From the NCBI GenBank assembly GCA_002471575.1, contig DKQG01000034.1, positions 102,571 to 166,570 on the forward strand: a DNA stretch of 64,000 nt, written 5' to 3'. The DNA comes from Alphaproteobacteria bacterium UBA7314 (lineage in GTDB: Bacteria; Pseudomonadota; Alphaproteobacteria; MPNO01; UBA830). Position 1 is the first letter of the stretch. Every line of letters starts with the position of its first letter. This document shows, in pieces, positions 50,179 through 59,536 of this stretch. Position numbers and translations under genes: made by a program. Under the pieces are notes generated by a model. It saw only the letters and a program-made list of their open reading frames with translations, had not been told where the DNA came from and did no database searches.

Positions 50179-51557
50179 GACGCGTTCTCCCCGACCGATC
50201 TCATGACGATTTCGCGGAAGTGATCGCCTCGCCTCGCAAAATTGAGGTACTGATCGAACGATGCACAAGCCGGCGACAGCAGCACCACCGGCGCTGGCAG
50301 TCCGTCAGCCGATGCATCCGCCGTCGCATCTCGGAGCGCCGCGGCGAGATCGCCGGACACCGTCGAGGCAACGCCGTGCTTTGTTAGCTCGGCTTCGAAT
50401 TCCCGGGAGGCTTCACCGATGAGATAAACGTGCCGTACCCGATCCAGACATTGCAGTGCAGGTGACAGGCTGTCTTCCTTGGCGATACCGCCGGCGATCC
50501 AGTAAATATCGTCGAACGAAGACAGAGCCTGTGAGGCGGCTTCGCCGTTGGTCGCCTTCGAGTCGTTGATGAACTGGATGCCGGCGATTGTGGCGATGCT
50601 CTCTAGCCGGTGTGGTAACCCTCTGAAGGTCAGGAATGCCTGTGCGATCACCTCCGGGTCGATGTCCAGCGCCCGTGCGACGGACCAGGCCGCAGCTGCA
50701 TTCTGCCAGTTGTGCTGACCGCGAAGTGTGTCGATACCTGAAACGTCGCAGCCCCGTCGGTCTTGGTCGGATAGCGAGCCGTCAATGACGGATACGCCGT
50801 TTTCTAGGAATTGTCCTGTAGAAATCGGGATTACGATCCACCCCGGCCAACCGGAGAGTTCGGCGGCGATGGCGGCGCCGTGGTCGTCGTCGACCCCGAT
50901 GACCGCCATCTGCCGCTCGCCCCGGGTGTTGCGGAATATTCGTTTTTTTGCTGTTGCGTAACCGTCCATATCTCCGTGACGGTCCAGATGGTCTGGAGTC
51001 AGGTTCAGGAAGACGGCGACATCGAAAGCCGCGTTCTCAATCAGGTCGAGTTGATATGAAGAGAGCTCGAGGACGACCGTATCGTCTGAGCTGATGGGAT
51101 CCAGCCCCAGTACTGGCGGGCCGAAATTGCCTCCGATCTGCACCGGCAGACCCGCAACTTGCAGAACGTGCTGTATTAACGCCGATGTGGTCGATTTGCC
51201 GTTTGTGCCGGTGATGCCGATTAGCTTGGCATCGCCGACATTTTCGAACAGTAGTTCTATGTCACCTATAACCGGTTTGCCGGCGGCCAAGGCTGCCCGC
51301 GCTGCGGGATGGGGCTGAGGGTGTGTCAGCGGCACGCCAGGGCTGAGGATCAAAGCATCCTGTCTGGACCAGTCGAGCGTGACCGGGTCGGCGAGGACGA
51401 TATTTTCGTTGGTCGCTTCTTTACGCGACTCCACATTGTCGTCCCACGCTGTCACGGTGCCGCCGCCCGCGGTCAGCGCATGCGCCGTCGCCCGGCCTGA
51501 CGCACCGAGCCCAAACACGGCAATATGCTGGGAGTCGCGGGATATTACAGGGATCAT
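50175..51557 (-). CDS. murD: UDP-N-acetylmuramoylalanine-D-glutamate ligase
   Basis: This 460-residue Mur ligase adds D-Glu. The N-terminal AVFGLGASGRATAHAL binds the substrate UDP; GITGTNGKSTTSALIQ is the ATP P-loop; LELSSYQLDLIENAAFD and FINDSKATNGEAASQAL are MurD-specific. The ATG at 51557 starts MIPVISRDSQ, 11 bases after mraY; the much longer open frame upstream overlaps mraY and is not coding. Confidence 0.95.
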   Translation of the reverse strand: MIPVISRDSQHIAVFGLGASGRATAHALTAGGGTVTAWDDNVESRKEATNENIVLADPVTLDWSRQDALILSPGVPLTHPQPHPAARAALAAGKPVIGDIELLFENVGDAKLIGITGTNGKSTTSALIQHVLQVAGLPVQIGGNFGPPVLGLDPISSDDTVVLELSSYQLDLIENAAFDVAVFLNLTPDHLDRHGDMDGYATAKKRIFRNTRGERQMAVIGVDDDHGAAIAAELSGWPGWIVIPISTGQFLENGVSVIDGSLSDQDRRGCDVSGIDTLRGQHNWQNAAAAWSVARALDIDPEVIAQAFLTFRGLPHRLESIATIAGIQFINDSKATNGEAASQALSSFDDIYWIAGGIAKEDSLSPALQCLDRVRHVYLIGEASREFEAELTKHGVASTVSGDLAAALRDATADASADGLPAPVVLLSPACASFDQYLNFARRGDHFREIVMRSVGENAS

Positions 51558-51568
51558 CGGTTTCGGGC

Positions 51569-52657
51569 CTACCTCAGCTTCAGGGTTGCCAAGCCGGCGA
51601 GCGCGAGGATCGACGCGATGATCCAGAACCGGATCACGATAGTCGATTCGGCCCAGCCTTTCTGTTCGAAATGATGATGCAGCGGCGCCATTCGGAATAT
51701 GCGCTTGCCGGTGATTTTGAAGGACGCGACCTGAACGATCACGGACACCGTTTCCAGCACGAATAGCCCGCCGATGATGGCGAGGACGATTTCGTGCTTG
51801 GTGACGACGCTGACTGCGCCAAGTGCGCCGCCGATGGCGAGCGAGCCCGTATCGCCCATGAACACCATGGCGGGCGGTGCATTGAACCACAGGAAACCGA
51901 GCCCGGCGCCCACGAGGGCGCCGCAGAACACGGCAAGTTCGCCGGAGCCGCGCACGAAATGGATTTGTAGGTAGTTCGAAAACACGAAATTGCCGGCGAC
52001 ATATGCGATCAGGGCGAAACATGCGGCGGCGATCAACGCCGGCATGATGGCGAGGCCATCAAGACCGTCTGTCAGATTGACGGCATTCGACGCGCCCACC
52101 ATCACGATGATAGCCCATGGCAAGAAGAACCAGCCCAGCGGAACAAGGAAATCCTTCACGAAAGGAATGGCGAGGCCGTTCGAGAGTTGGGGCTCCGAGA
52201 TCGCCGTGATCCAGATCGTCGCTGCGCCGCCGATGATAATCTGCAGGACCAGTTTTACCCGCCCGGATAGCCCGTCGCTGGAACGTTTGGTCAGTTTTTT
52301 GTAATCGTCAATGAAGCCGATCGCGCCGAAGCCTATCGTTACCAGCAGCACTGCCCAGACATATTCATTGGTCAGGTCGGCCCAAAGCAGAGTTGCGATC
52401 CCTAGCGCGAACAGGATCAGCACGCCGCCCATGGTGGGCGTACCCTTCTTGGTTATGAGGTGCGACGGGGGGCCGTCTTCGCGGATGGGTTGGCCTTCCG
52501 CCTGTTTGCTTTTCAGCCAGCGGATTACCATCGGGCCGAGAACGAAGCTGACGAACAGCGCCGTGACCGTCGCACCGCCCGTCCTCAGCGTGATATATCG
52601 GAACAGGTTGAACACGCTGATATCGTCGGCCAGTGGGAACAGAAGATTGTAGAGCAT
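51569..52657 (-). CDS. mraY: Phospho-N-acetylmuramoyl-pentapeptide transferase MraY
   Basis: This 362-residue integral membrane enzyme transfers phospho-MurNAc-pentapeptide to undecaprenyl phosphate, making lipid I. Ten hydrophobic segments are predicted by eye. Catalytic motifs are GFIDDYKKLTKRS (the Asp pair), SNAVNLTDGLDGLA and FMGDTGSLAIGG, and the C-terminal HHHFEQKGW is the uridine-proximal loop. It lies between murF and murD as usual. Confidence 0.96.
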   Translation of the reverse strand: MLYNLLFPLADDISVFNLFRYITLRTGGATVTALFVSFVLGPMVIRWLKSKQAEGQPIREDGPPSHLITKKGTPTMGGVLILFALGIATLLWADLTNEYVWAVLLVTIGFGAIGFIDDYKKLTKRSSDGLSGRVKLVLQIIIGGAATIWITAISEPQLSNGLAIPFVKDFLVPLGWFFLPWAIIVMVGASNAVNLTDGLDGLAIMPALIAAACFALIAYVAGNFVFSNYLQIHFVRGSGELAVFCGALVGAGLGFLWFNAPPAMVFMGDTGSLAIGGALGAVSVVTKHEIVLAIIGGLFVLETVSVIVQVASFKITGKRIFRMAPLHHHFEQKGWAESTIVIRFWIIASILALAGLATLKLR

Positions 52658-52675
52658 GCTTTACGGTCTCCTGTC

Positions 52676-54085
52676 TCAGTCGCCGTTCGTGGCGCGGATA
52701 GAGGTTTCGGGGTCAGTCAGGGCTGCGACGATGCGGCCCAGTCCGGTTCCGTTGGATGCTTTGACGGTGATCACGTCCCCCGTCCGCAGACCGGAAAGAA
52801 CGGCTGGCAACAGGGCCTCCGCGGTTTCTGCCGTTGCAGCGACACGGTCTGAGTCCAGCACCTCGGCAAGCGCGTTCATTTCGGTGCCGGCTAAATACAC
52901 GGTATCGACGTCGTTCTTTTCAATATGGTCTTTAAGCTCCGCATGGGCCGTCCGGGAGGTGTCTCCCAGTTCCAGCATATCGCCGATGATTGCTACGCGT
53001 CGGCCGCCTTCGGGCTGCATGTGTCCCAACGTCTTCAGCGCGGCGCTCATCGACTCGGGACTGGCATTATAGGAATCGTCGATCAATCGGATTGTACCTT
53101 CGCCCCATGGAATTACATCTACCGCACCGCGGCCCCGCAGCGCCGGTATAGTCGCGAGATCGGCGGCGGCCTTTTCAAGATTTGCACCCATCGCGTCGGC
53201 TGCAGCGAGAACGGCCAAGCTGTTGGATGCCCAGTGAACACCCGGCTGTTCCACATGATAGGAGAGCGCGTCGCCGCGCCAACGGGCTTCGATGGCATTA
53301 CCGGTCACATCAGAACGACATTCGATCAGGCGCATGTCGGAGTCTTCGTGCCGGCCGAACGAGACGACTGCACCGGCGCCGGCGTCCTGCGCCATGCCGG
53401 ATAAAAGCGGGAAGAACTCCGTATCGCGGTTGATGATCGCGGTGCCGCCATCGATACCGGAAAAAATCTCTCCCTTGGCACGCGCTATATCTTCAACAGT
53501 GTCGAAGAATTCGCGGTGCGCAGAGGCGATTGCTGTGACGACGGCAACGTGTGGCCGGACGAGGCTGACCAGCGGCGTGATTTCGCCCGCATGATTCATT
53601 CCGATTTCGAAGACGCCGAATGCGGCGCTGGCCGGCAGACGGGCAGCAGAAAGCGGTACGCCCAAGTGATTGTTGAGGCTGTTTTTACTGTATCCGGTCA
53701 GCCCCTGCGCGCAGAGAATATGAGCCAGTGCTTCCTTAGTGCCGGTTTTTCCGACGCTGCCGGTAATGGCAGCAATCTTTGCACCTGTGCGAGCGCGGGC
53801 AGCCGCGCCAAGTGCTCTCATTGCTTCTAGGGTGTCGTCTGAGACTAGTCCGGGCCGTTCCTTCAATGACTCTTTCCGAGCAACCAGTGCGGCCGCGGCG
53901 CCTGCTTGGAATGCGGCGTCGACAAAATCGTGACCGTTGAAATTGGGGCCTGCCAGAGCAATAAAAAGATCCCCTTTTTCCAGAGATCGCGTGTCGATCG
54001 AAATACCGGTCGCGGACCAGTCTATAGTCGCCGTGCCGCCGGTGGCGGTGGCTGCGTCGCGGGATGTCCATAGCGGGGTTGTCAT
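52676..54085 (-). CDS. murF: UDP-N-acetylmuramoyl-tripeptide-D-alanyl-D-alanine ligase
   Basis: This 469-residue Mur ligase adds the D-Ala-D-Ala dipeptide. The P-loop is AITGSVGKTGTKEALAHIL, the form usual in alphaproteobacteria, followed by FEIGMNHAGEI, and LIDDSYNASPESMSAAL in the C-terminal part. The ATG at 54085 overlaps the murE stop by one base (TAATG). It precedes mraY by 18 bases. Confidence 0.95.
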   Translation of the reverse strand: MTTPLWTSRDAATATGGTATIDWSATGISIDTRSLEKGDLFIALAGPNFNGHDFVDAAFQAGAAAALVARKESLKERPGLVSDDTLEAMRALGAAARARTGAKIAAITGSVGKTGTKEALAHILCAQGLTGYSKNSLNNHLGVPLSAARLPASAAFGVFEIGMNHAGEITPLVSLVRPHVAVVTAIASAHREFFDTVEDIARAKGEIFSGIDGGTAIINRDTEFFPLLSGMAQDAGAGAVVSFGRHEDSDMRLIECRSDVTGNAIEARWRGDALSYHVEQPGVHWASNSLAVLAAADAMGANLEKAAADLATIPALRGRGAVDVIPWGEGTIRLIDDSYNASPESMSAALKTLGHMQPEGGRRVAIIGDMLELGDTSRTAHAELKDHIEKNDVDTVYLAGTEMNALAEVLDSDRVAATAETAEALLPAVLSGLRTGDVITVKASNGTGLGRIVAALTDPETSIRATNGD

Positions 54086-55536
54086 TACGACCGCCCTTCG
54101 ATGGTGTCGATGGCTCTTCGGGCGACCAGGAGATCGTCGAAGGGTAGGGTTTCGTCACCCACGACCTGCCCGGTTTCATGGCCTTTGCCGGCAATGACGA
54201 CGACGTCGCCATCGCCGATGTCGGATACGGCCGTTGAAATCGCCGCAGCACGGTCACCGATTTCGACGGCTTCCGGCGCGGCGTTGAGGATCTCGGCGCG
54301 GATCATCGATGCGTCTTCGGACCGCGGATTGTCGTCGGTTACGATCGTCGTATCTGCAAGTCTGGCCGATATTTCGCCAATTAGCGGGCGCTTTCCGAGA
54401 TCCCGCTCGCCACCGCAGCCGATAACCGCAATCAGGCGGCCCTGAGTATGCGGACGCAGCGCTGAAAGGACGTTTTCCAGCGCGTCCGGCGTGTGGGCGT
54501 AGTCAATATAGACGCTGCCTCCCGACACCGTGCCGGCAAGCTGCATCCGGCCTGGTACGCCCTGGAGGGTGTCGAAGCACTTTGTGACGGCCTCTGCCTC
54601 GGCACCGCACGCGATCGCAAGGCCGGCGGCGCATAGGACGTTATATACTTGGAAAGCGCCGGCGATGGGTAGGTCTAGGGCGATATCGCGTCCGGCGATC
54701 GTCAGCACGACGTGCGTGCCCCGGTGGGTGGGCGTGGCATCGCGAAAGATAAGGTCCGTGCCGTTGCGGCCGTATGTAAGCACCCGGCCCTGCACCATGT
54801 CTGCAAGCGCTTCGTATTCCGGAACATCGGCGTTCAGCACTGCGATTCCGTTGTCGGGCAGGTCCGCAAACAGCCGTGCCTTGGCCGCCAAATAACACTC
54901 TATCGTGCCGTGATAATCGAAATGGTCGCGGGAAAGGTTGGTGAAGGCCGCTGCTTTCAAACGGACGCCGTCCATCCGTCGCTGGTCGAGGCCGTGGCTG
55001 GATGCTTCCAGCACGGCATGGGTGATACCCTGACGGGATAGTTCTGCAAGATCGGTATGCAGAGTGATGGGGTCAGGAGTAGTCAGGCGGGGCTTCATCG
55101 ACCCGTCAGGCATCTGCAGGCCCAGTGTACCGAGACTCGCGGCGCCGTTGCCAAGCGCCGTCCATATCTGGCGTGTGAAGTGTGCCACCGAGGTTTTACC
55201 ATTGGTGCCGGTGACGGCGGCGATCGTATGCGGCTGGTCAGCGTAAAACGCGGCAGCCATATGGGCGAGGGTGGCCCGGGCATCCGACACGGCGATTAGT
55301 GGGGTACCTTCTGGAATATTTGTATCTTCGGGGGCCAAGACCGCTGCGGCGCCATTATCAATGGCCGCCGTTATAAAGCTACGTCCGTCCACGTTGGACC
55401 CCGGCAGCGCCGCGAACAGGAACCCGGGTTTCACAGCGCGGGAATCCGCTGTTAGTCCCGTAATCTCCAAATCGCCTATGTCGGCTTTCAGGGTCACCTG
55501 TATTTTATCTCCCGCTGTCAGATCAATTAGCCGCAA
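54085..55536 (-). CDS. murE: UDP-MurNAc-L-alanyl-D-glutamate-meso-diaminopimelate ligase
   Basis: This 483-residue Mur ligase adds the third stem residue. ATP-binding AVTGTNGKTSVAHFTRQIW and the signature DNPRSEDA are present; the DNPR motif is the mark of meso-diaminopimelate specificity, so the peptidoglycan is of the Gram-negative DAP type. The start is a TTG at 55536, overlapping the ftsI 3' end by 14 bases; no ATG gives a better N-terminus. GGGGGCGGCGGG lies directly before it. Confidence 0.94.
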   Translation of the reverse strand: MRLIDLTAGDKIQVTLKADIGDLEITGLTADSRAVKPGFLFAALPGSNVDGRSFITAAIDNGAAAVLAPEDTNIPEGTPLIAVSDARATLAHMAAAFYADQPHTIAAVTGTNGKTSVAHFTRQIWTALGNGAASLGTLGLQMPDGSMKPRLTTPDPITLHTDLAELSRQGITHAVLEASSHGLDQRRMDGVRLKAAAFTNLSRDHFDYHGTIECYLAAKARLFADLPDNGIAVLNADVPEYEALADMVQGRVLTYGRNGTDLIFRDATPTHRGTHVVLTIAGRDIALDLPIAGAFQVYNVLCAAGLAIACGAEAEAVTKCFDTLQGVPGRMQLAGTVSGGSVYIDYAHTPDALENVLSALRPHTQGRLIAVIGCGGERDLGKRPLIGEISARLADTTIVTDDNPRSEDASMIRAEILNAAPEAVEIGDRAAAISTAVSDIGDGDVVVIAGKGHETGQVVGDETLPFDDLLVARRAIDTIEGRS

Positions 55537-57238
55537 CCCGCCGCCCCCGCCCGGATTTTTCGGAAATCTTCACGGACAGCGCCTCGTGCGCCGCATCTTG
55601 GGTTTTGATCGGTCGCAAACCCAGGACTGGGGCAATACGTCGGACCACGGCGCCGATCACCGGCGCGGCAACCCAACCGCCTGTAGCATATCCTAAGGTT
55701 TCCTTGGTGCCTTTTGCCTCGTCTAGCATGGCAAGGACGACGTATTTGGGCTTGTGCATGGGGAAGGCGGCGATGAAGGACGAGATCAAGGCCTTATTCT
55801 TGTAGCCGCGTCCCGATACTTTTTCGGCGGTCCCGGTTTTGCCGCCCACCAGGTAACCAGGCGCCGATGCCTTGCGGCCGGTGCCGTTCTCGACGACCAG
55901 CCGCATTAGGCGGCGCATATTCAAAGATGTCTGTTCGGAGATCACGCGCTTGCCGACAACCGTCTCGCGGGCATCGCGCCGGATCAGCGTGGGAGTGCGG
56001 TATATACCGCCGTTGACGATTGCCGATACGCCCGCAACTAGATGCAGCGGGCTAACCGCAAGACCGTGACCAAACGAAATCGTCATGGAGTTGATTTCGC
56101 GCCACTGGCTGGGTGACAGGGGCGAACCGGTTTCGGATAGTTCGACACGGACCGGTTTCAGCATGCCGAGTTGTGTTAAGAACTTCCGGTGATCCTTAAT
56201 GCCGACGTCGAGCGCCATCTTCACGGAGCCGATATTGGACGAGTACATGAAAATCTCAGGGACGGAGAGCCAGCGCTTTTTGGCGTGGTAGTCCCGGATC
56301 ACGAAGCGGGCGACCCGGATCGGGTCAGTGGCGTCGTATCCGCTGCGCATGGTCGCGGTGCCTGCGTCAAAAGCCATCGCGGTGGTGAATATCTTGAATG
56401 TCGAACCCATCTCGTAGACACCCTGGGTCGTCCGGTTGAAGCGGACTTCGTTATCGATAGCGCCCGGCTGGTTCGGATCGAAATCCGGCAGAGACGCCAT
56501 GCCGAGGATTTCGGCGGTCTCCACGTCCATCACTAGGCCGGCTGCGCCGATTGCACCGAATTTTTCCATGGCGATCGAGAGTTCGTGTTCCAACACGTGC
56601 TGAACCCGGATATCGACCGAAAGGGCCATGTTGTGCTGGCGACTGCGCAGCTCCTTGTCGAAATAGCGCTCGATACCGGCCAGACCCTTGTTATCGATAT
56701 CGGTGAATCCCAGCACATGCGATGCCAGTGGGCCCAGTGGATACATGCGCCGAGCCTCGCGCTGGAAATTCAGCGCCGGGATGCCGAGCCTGTTGACCGC
56801 ATATTGCTGACGCGGGGTAAGATGGCGGCGCAACCATACGAAACCGCGGTCGGAACGCAATTTGCGTTCAATTGCTTCGACATTGATGTCTGGCAGGGCG
56901 CGGGACAGTTTTAGCGCCGCCTGTTCGGGGTCGAGCACAAGCCGCGGATTGGCGTAAAGCGATGCCGTGTTCACGCTGGTTGCCACAAGAACACCGTTGC
57001 GGTCCACGATGTCTGCACGTCCGGTATATTTTTCGGTTTTGGTGATGCTGCGCGAATAACGCGGTTCCGCTTCGCTCGAAAAGATCGACACATCCACCAC
57101 GCGGGTGCTGATTACTAAAAACGCTGCGGCAAACAAAGCGCCGGCGACCATTAGGCGGTTTCGTCCCGTTTCGATGGCGGTCTTGCGATCGCCCTCGATG
57201 CGGATTTTTTCTGGCGGGCTGACGCGGCGTTCAGTCAT
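55523..57238 (-). CDS. ftsI: Septal transpeptidase FtsI (PBP3)
   Basis: This 571-residue class B penicillin-binding protein cross-links septal peptidoglycan. A single membrane anchor lies at about 29-48. The pedestal domain follows, then the transpeptidase domain with the active-site STFK (Ser279, Lys282), SSN (333-335) and KTG (467-469) triad. Family sequence MTISFGHGLAVSPLHL is also present. Coupled to ftsL by ATGA. It is the target of division-specific beta-lactams. Confidence 0.96.
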   Translation of the reverse strand: MTERRVSPPEKIRIEGDRKTAIETGRNRLMVAGALFAAAFLVISTRVVDVSIFSSEAEPRYSRSITKTEKYTGRADIVDRNGVLVATSVNTASLYANPRLVLDPEQAALKLSRALPDINVEAIERKLRSDRGFVWLRRHLTPRQQYAVNRLGIPALNFQREARRMYPLGPLASHVLGFTDIDNKGLAGIERYFDKELRSRQHNMALSVDIRVQHVLEHELSIAMEKFGAIGAAGLVMDVETAEILGMASLPDFDPNQPGAIDNEVRFNRTTQGVYEMGSTFKIFTTAMAFDAGTATMRSGYDATDPIRVARFVIRDYHAKKRWLSVPEIFMYSSNIGSVKMALDVGIKDHRKFLTQLGMLKPVRVELSETGSPLSPSQWREINSMTISFGHGLAVSPLHLVAGVSAIVNGGIYRTPTLIRRDARETVVGKRVISEQTSLNMRRLMRLVVENGTGRKASAPGYLVGGKTGTAEKVSGRGYKNKALISSFIAAFPMHKPKYVVLAMLDEAKGTKETLGYATGGWVAAPVIGAVVRRIAPVLGLRPIKTQDAAHEALSVKISEKSGRGRRVAAN

Positions 57239-57681
57239 TGTGCCTTCTTCATCTTAGCGAGAATAGGTTTCAGCCAGTCATTGATGTCCGGCTTGCCCGA
57301 CCTGATTTTCGCGGCGATCTCTGACACCGCTTCTGTCTCGGGTTTCTGCACCGATTTTCTCTTCGATGAGATATCGGCGATGGCGGTGCCTGTCTCTTCG
57401 TCGGGTGCCGCCTGCAGGCGGAACTCGTCCAGCGTCAGGGTCTGGCCGGCCGACGGTGATTCCATCCCAAGCAGCTTTCGGCTCAGCGCTTCCAGCCGTG
57501 CCGGCTGGTTCAGGTAGCTCCATTCCGCTTCGAGTACCTGGGTCGCATCTCGATCGGATAGAATTTCCGCGTTCAGCGCTTGTAGCCGGTCTTCAAGGTC
57601 CTGCACGCGATGTTTCACTACGAACAACCCGATCACGACTGCAATACAAAGCACCGACCAGAGGATTGTCGATCTGCGCAT
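57235..57681 (-). CDS. ftsL: Cell division protein FtsL
   Basis: This 148-residue protein has a short N-terminus, one membrane segment (about 6-22, ILWSVLCIAVVIGLFVV) and a periplasmic coiled coil (VQDLEDRLQALNAEILSDRD), followed by LNQPARLEALSRKLLGM, typical of alphaproteobacterial FtsL. The C-terminal 70 residues are Lys- and Ala-rich and poorly conserved. The start at 57681 is supported by position between rsmH and ftsI; a longer frame upstream overlaps rsmH and is rejected. Confidence 0.88.
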   Translation of the reverse strand: MRRSTILWSVLCIAVVIGLFVVKHRVQDLEDRLQALNAEILSDRDATQVLEAEWSYLNQPARLEALSRKLLGMESPSAGQTLTLDEFRLQAAPDEETGTAIADISSKRKSVQKPETEAVSEIAAKIRSGKPDINDWLKPILAKMKKAQ

Positions 57682-57685
57682 AGCT

Positions 57686-58663
57686 TCAGAGCCCCCCAAC
57701 AGATTTGGTGGCAGGGGCATCCGTACGTTCGGCGACGCGCAGCCTGGCCGACCGCGATCGCGGATTGCGTTTCTCTTCTTCGTGGCTTGGTTTAATGGCG
57801 CCAAACTTGATCAGGCGGAAGACAGGATCCGCTGTGTTTGTATCGGCAGCGGGCAGATGCCGAGAGCCTGCCGGCTGACCGTTCGAATGGGCACGCAGGA
57901 ACTCTTTAACGATCCGGTCTTCTAGGGAATGGAAGGAAACGATGGCCAATCGCCCACCCGGCGCCAGCAGGATTTCGGCGGCTTCGAGGCCGCGCTCAAG
58001 CTCGCCAAGTTCGTCGTTGACGTGAATGCGGATGGCCTGGAAAGTCTTTGTCGCCGGATCGGTTTTGGTATTGCGCCCGCCGCGATAGGTGTTGCGAACG
58101 ATTTCCGCCAGTTCCATCGTCCGGGTCAACGGGCCTTCAGCCCGGGCAGCGACGATGGCACGCGCGATTCGCCGAGCCTGCCGTTCCTCGCCGTACTGAT
58201 AGATAATATCGGCGAGGACGCTTTCCTCGATCTCGTTAACCACATCAGCGGCGGAGCGGCCATACTGCTCCTGGCGCATGTCGAGCGGTCCGTCGTTTCG
58301 GAAACTGAACCCCCTTTTGGCGTCGTCCAGCTGCATCGACGAAACACCAAGATCAAGGGCGATGCCATCGACGACGGCGACGCCGCTTTCGGCCAAGATG
58401 CGGGCCATGTCCCCGAACCTGCCTTCGATTACGGTCAGGCGACCGGCGTATTCATCGACCAGAGCTGCAGCACTGCTGACGGCACTGGGATCGCGATCAA
58501 CGGCCCAGACGCGGCAATCTGCAGCCTCAAGAATTGCGCGGGTATAACCTCCGGCACCGAACGTACCATCGATATAGGCCCCGCCGTCGCGGGGTCGAAG
58601 CGCGCCGATCACTTCGTCGATCAGGACTGGATCGTGGGAGAAGGCGGGGCTCGCCTTCGTCAT
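57686..58663 (-). CDS. rsmH: 16S rRNA m4C1402 methyltransferase RsmH
   Basis: This 325-residue SAM enzyme methylates C1402 of 16S rRNA. Motifs: HDPVLIDEVIGAL near the start, YIDGTFGAGGYTRAIL (SAM-binding), LDLGVSSMQLDDAKRGFSF (substrate-binding core) and VSFHSLEDRIVKEFL near the end. It overlaps mraZ by ATGA and is separated from ftsL by four bases, the standard mraZ-rsmH-ftsL order. Confidence 0.96.
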   Translation of the reverse strand: MTKASPAFSHDPVLIDEVIGALRPRDGGAYIDGTFGAGGYTRAILEAADCRVWAVDRDPSAVSSAAALVDEYAGRLTVIEGRFGDMARILAESGVAVVDGIALDLGVSSMQLDDAKRGFSFRNDGPLDMRQEQYGRSAADVVNEIEESVLADIIYQYGEERQARRIARAIVAARAEGPLTRTMELAEIVRNTYRGGRNTKTDPATKTFQAIRIHVNDELGELERGLEAAEILLAPGGRLAIVSFHSLEDRIVKEFLRAHSNGQPAGSRHLPAADTNTADPVFRLIKFGAIKPSHEEEKRNPRSRSARLRVAERTDAPATKSVGGL

Positions 58664-59133
58664 GGAGCATCTCCGCCGGTCAGCTTCGCACGCAGCGCAG
58701 CGACCTCCGCCATTTGCTGTTTCGAGTGTTCTTTCGGAGACCAGATTTGGAACCGGGTGCCGCGGCCGACGAAAGTGGCTCGGTCAGTGATGCCTGCGTG
58801 TTCCGCCAGCCGGGTGGGTAGGATGATTCGGCCTTCGCCGTCGAACGGCATCTCGCTCGCCAGCGACATGATCGTTTCGACCAGCCCGTCATCAGAGCGG
58901 CCGACAAGCGCCTGCGTGAAATCGCCGCCGTCCAGTGACAGATCGAAACGGCGGCGGTTCAGTTCTTCCAGTGCGCCGCGACCGAAGCCCTCGATAGCCG
59001 GTCCGGTCAGCGATGGGTAGGCTATAACTCCCTGATATATATCGCTTCCCAGCGCCGCTCGATAAGCGGCAGGGACCGAAACGCGACCTTTTTTGTCGAC
59101 CTTATTTTCGTATGTCGAAATAAATGATGTCAC
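58660..59133 (-). CDS. mraZ: Transcriptional regulator MraZ
   Basis: This 157-residue protein has two AbrB-like SpoVT/MraZ repeats: FISTYENKVDKKGRVSVPAA in the first and the MPFDGEGRIILPTRLAEHAG segment in the second. MraZ binds repeated TGGGN boxes and controls the dcw operon, and matching boxes lie upstream here. The GTG at 59133 gives the usual N-terminus just before FISTYEN; in-frame ATGs further upstream (for example at 59178) would add 15 or more residues. It is the first gene of the dcw cluster. Confidence 0.93.
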   Translation of the reverse strand: MTSFISTYENKVDKKGRVSVPAAYRAALGSDIYQGVIAYPSLTGPAIEGFGRGALEELNRRRFDLSLDGGDFTQALVGRSDDGLVETIMSLASEMPFDGEGRIILPTRLAEHAGITDRATFVGRGTRFQIWSPKEHSKQQMAEVAALRAKLTGGDAP

Positions 59134-59202
59134 GGGACGATCCGGCTTTCCTGTCCAGTTGCGCCGGCGAACCGGCATAAACCATCGTCCCGAAATATAT
59201 TT

Positions 59203-59237
59203 TGGGACATCATGGTATATCATGGGTATTTATGGAA
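59203..59237 (+). promoter_or_regulatory. Four MraZ boxes between the mraZ promoter and mraZ
   Basis: On the plus strand, TGGGA (59203), TGGTA (59213), TGGGT (59223) and TGGAA (59233) repeat with exactly 10-base spacing, one per helical turn. MraZ is known to bind TGGGN repeats with 5-base spacers near its own promoter. A -10-like TATAAA on the minus strand (59253-59248) sits just upstream, so the boxes cover the transcript start. Two of the four keep the full TGGG core. Orientation is opposite to mraZ transcription. Confidence 0.72.
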
Positions 59238-59383
59238 ATCAACGCCATTTATAGTAAAGAAACGCTTAAGAACAGGGTGTTAATAGCATTCGCTTACCTC
59301 AAGATTTGGCGGTCCCAACATCTGCCGAATCGATCCCAAGACAACTGGTAAAGAACCATCATCTTCAATTGTGGTGATATTAT

Positions 59384-59398
59384 GTTCTTCTTATGTTC
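59384..59398 (+). promoter_or_regulatory. Candidate LexA (SOS) box, GTTC-N7-GTTC
   Basis: GTTC at 59384-59387 and GTTC at 59395-59398 are separated by exactly seven bases, the alphaproteobacterial LexA consensus. A weaker GTTC-N7-GTTG copy lies on the minus strand at about 59344-59358. The site is about 250 bases upstream of mraZ and about 130 from its -10-like hexamer, so it is unclear which transcript it would control. It may be chance. Confidence 0.45.
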
Positions 59399-59536
59399 TT
59401 TTTCGCCAAACGCGCAAGATTATCGAATCGACCGACCTGCGGCGTAGCCCTGTTATTAACTTATGAGGTCGCTTTTTGACCCCTATTTGCAGTGTTTAGG
59501 GCGGGCTATGTGAGCACTGCAATCGCCGATAAACGT

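Noticed and set aside
50175..52022. An extended 615-codon form of MurD
   Set aside because: The extra 155 N-terminal residues overlap mraY out of frame and are Arg-rich; the ATG at 51557 gives the standard MurD length.
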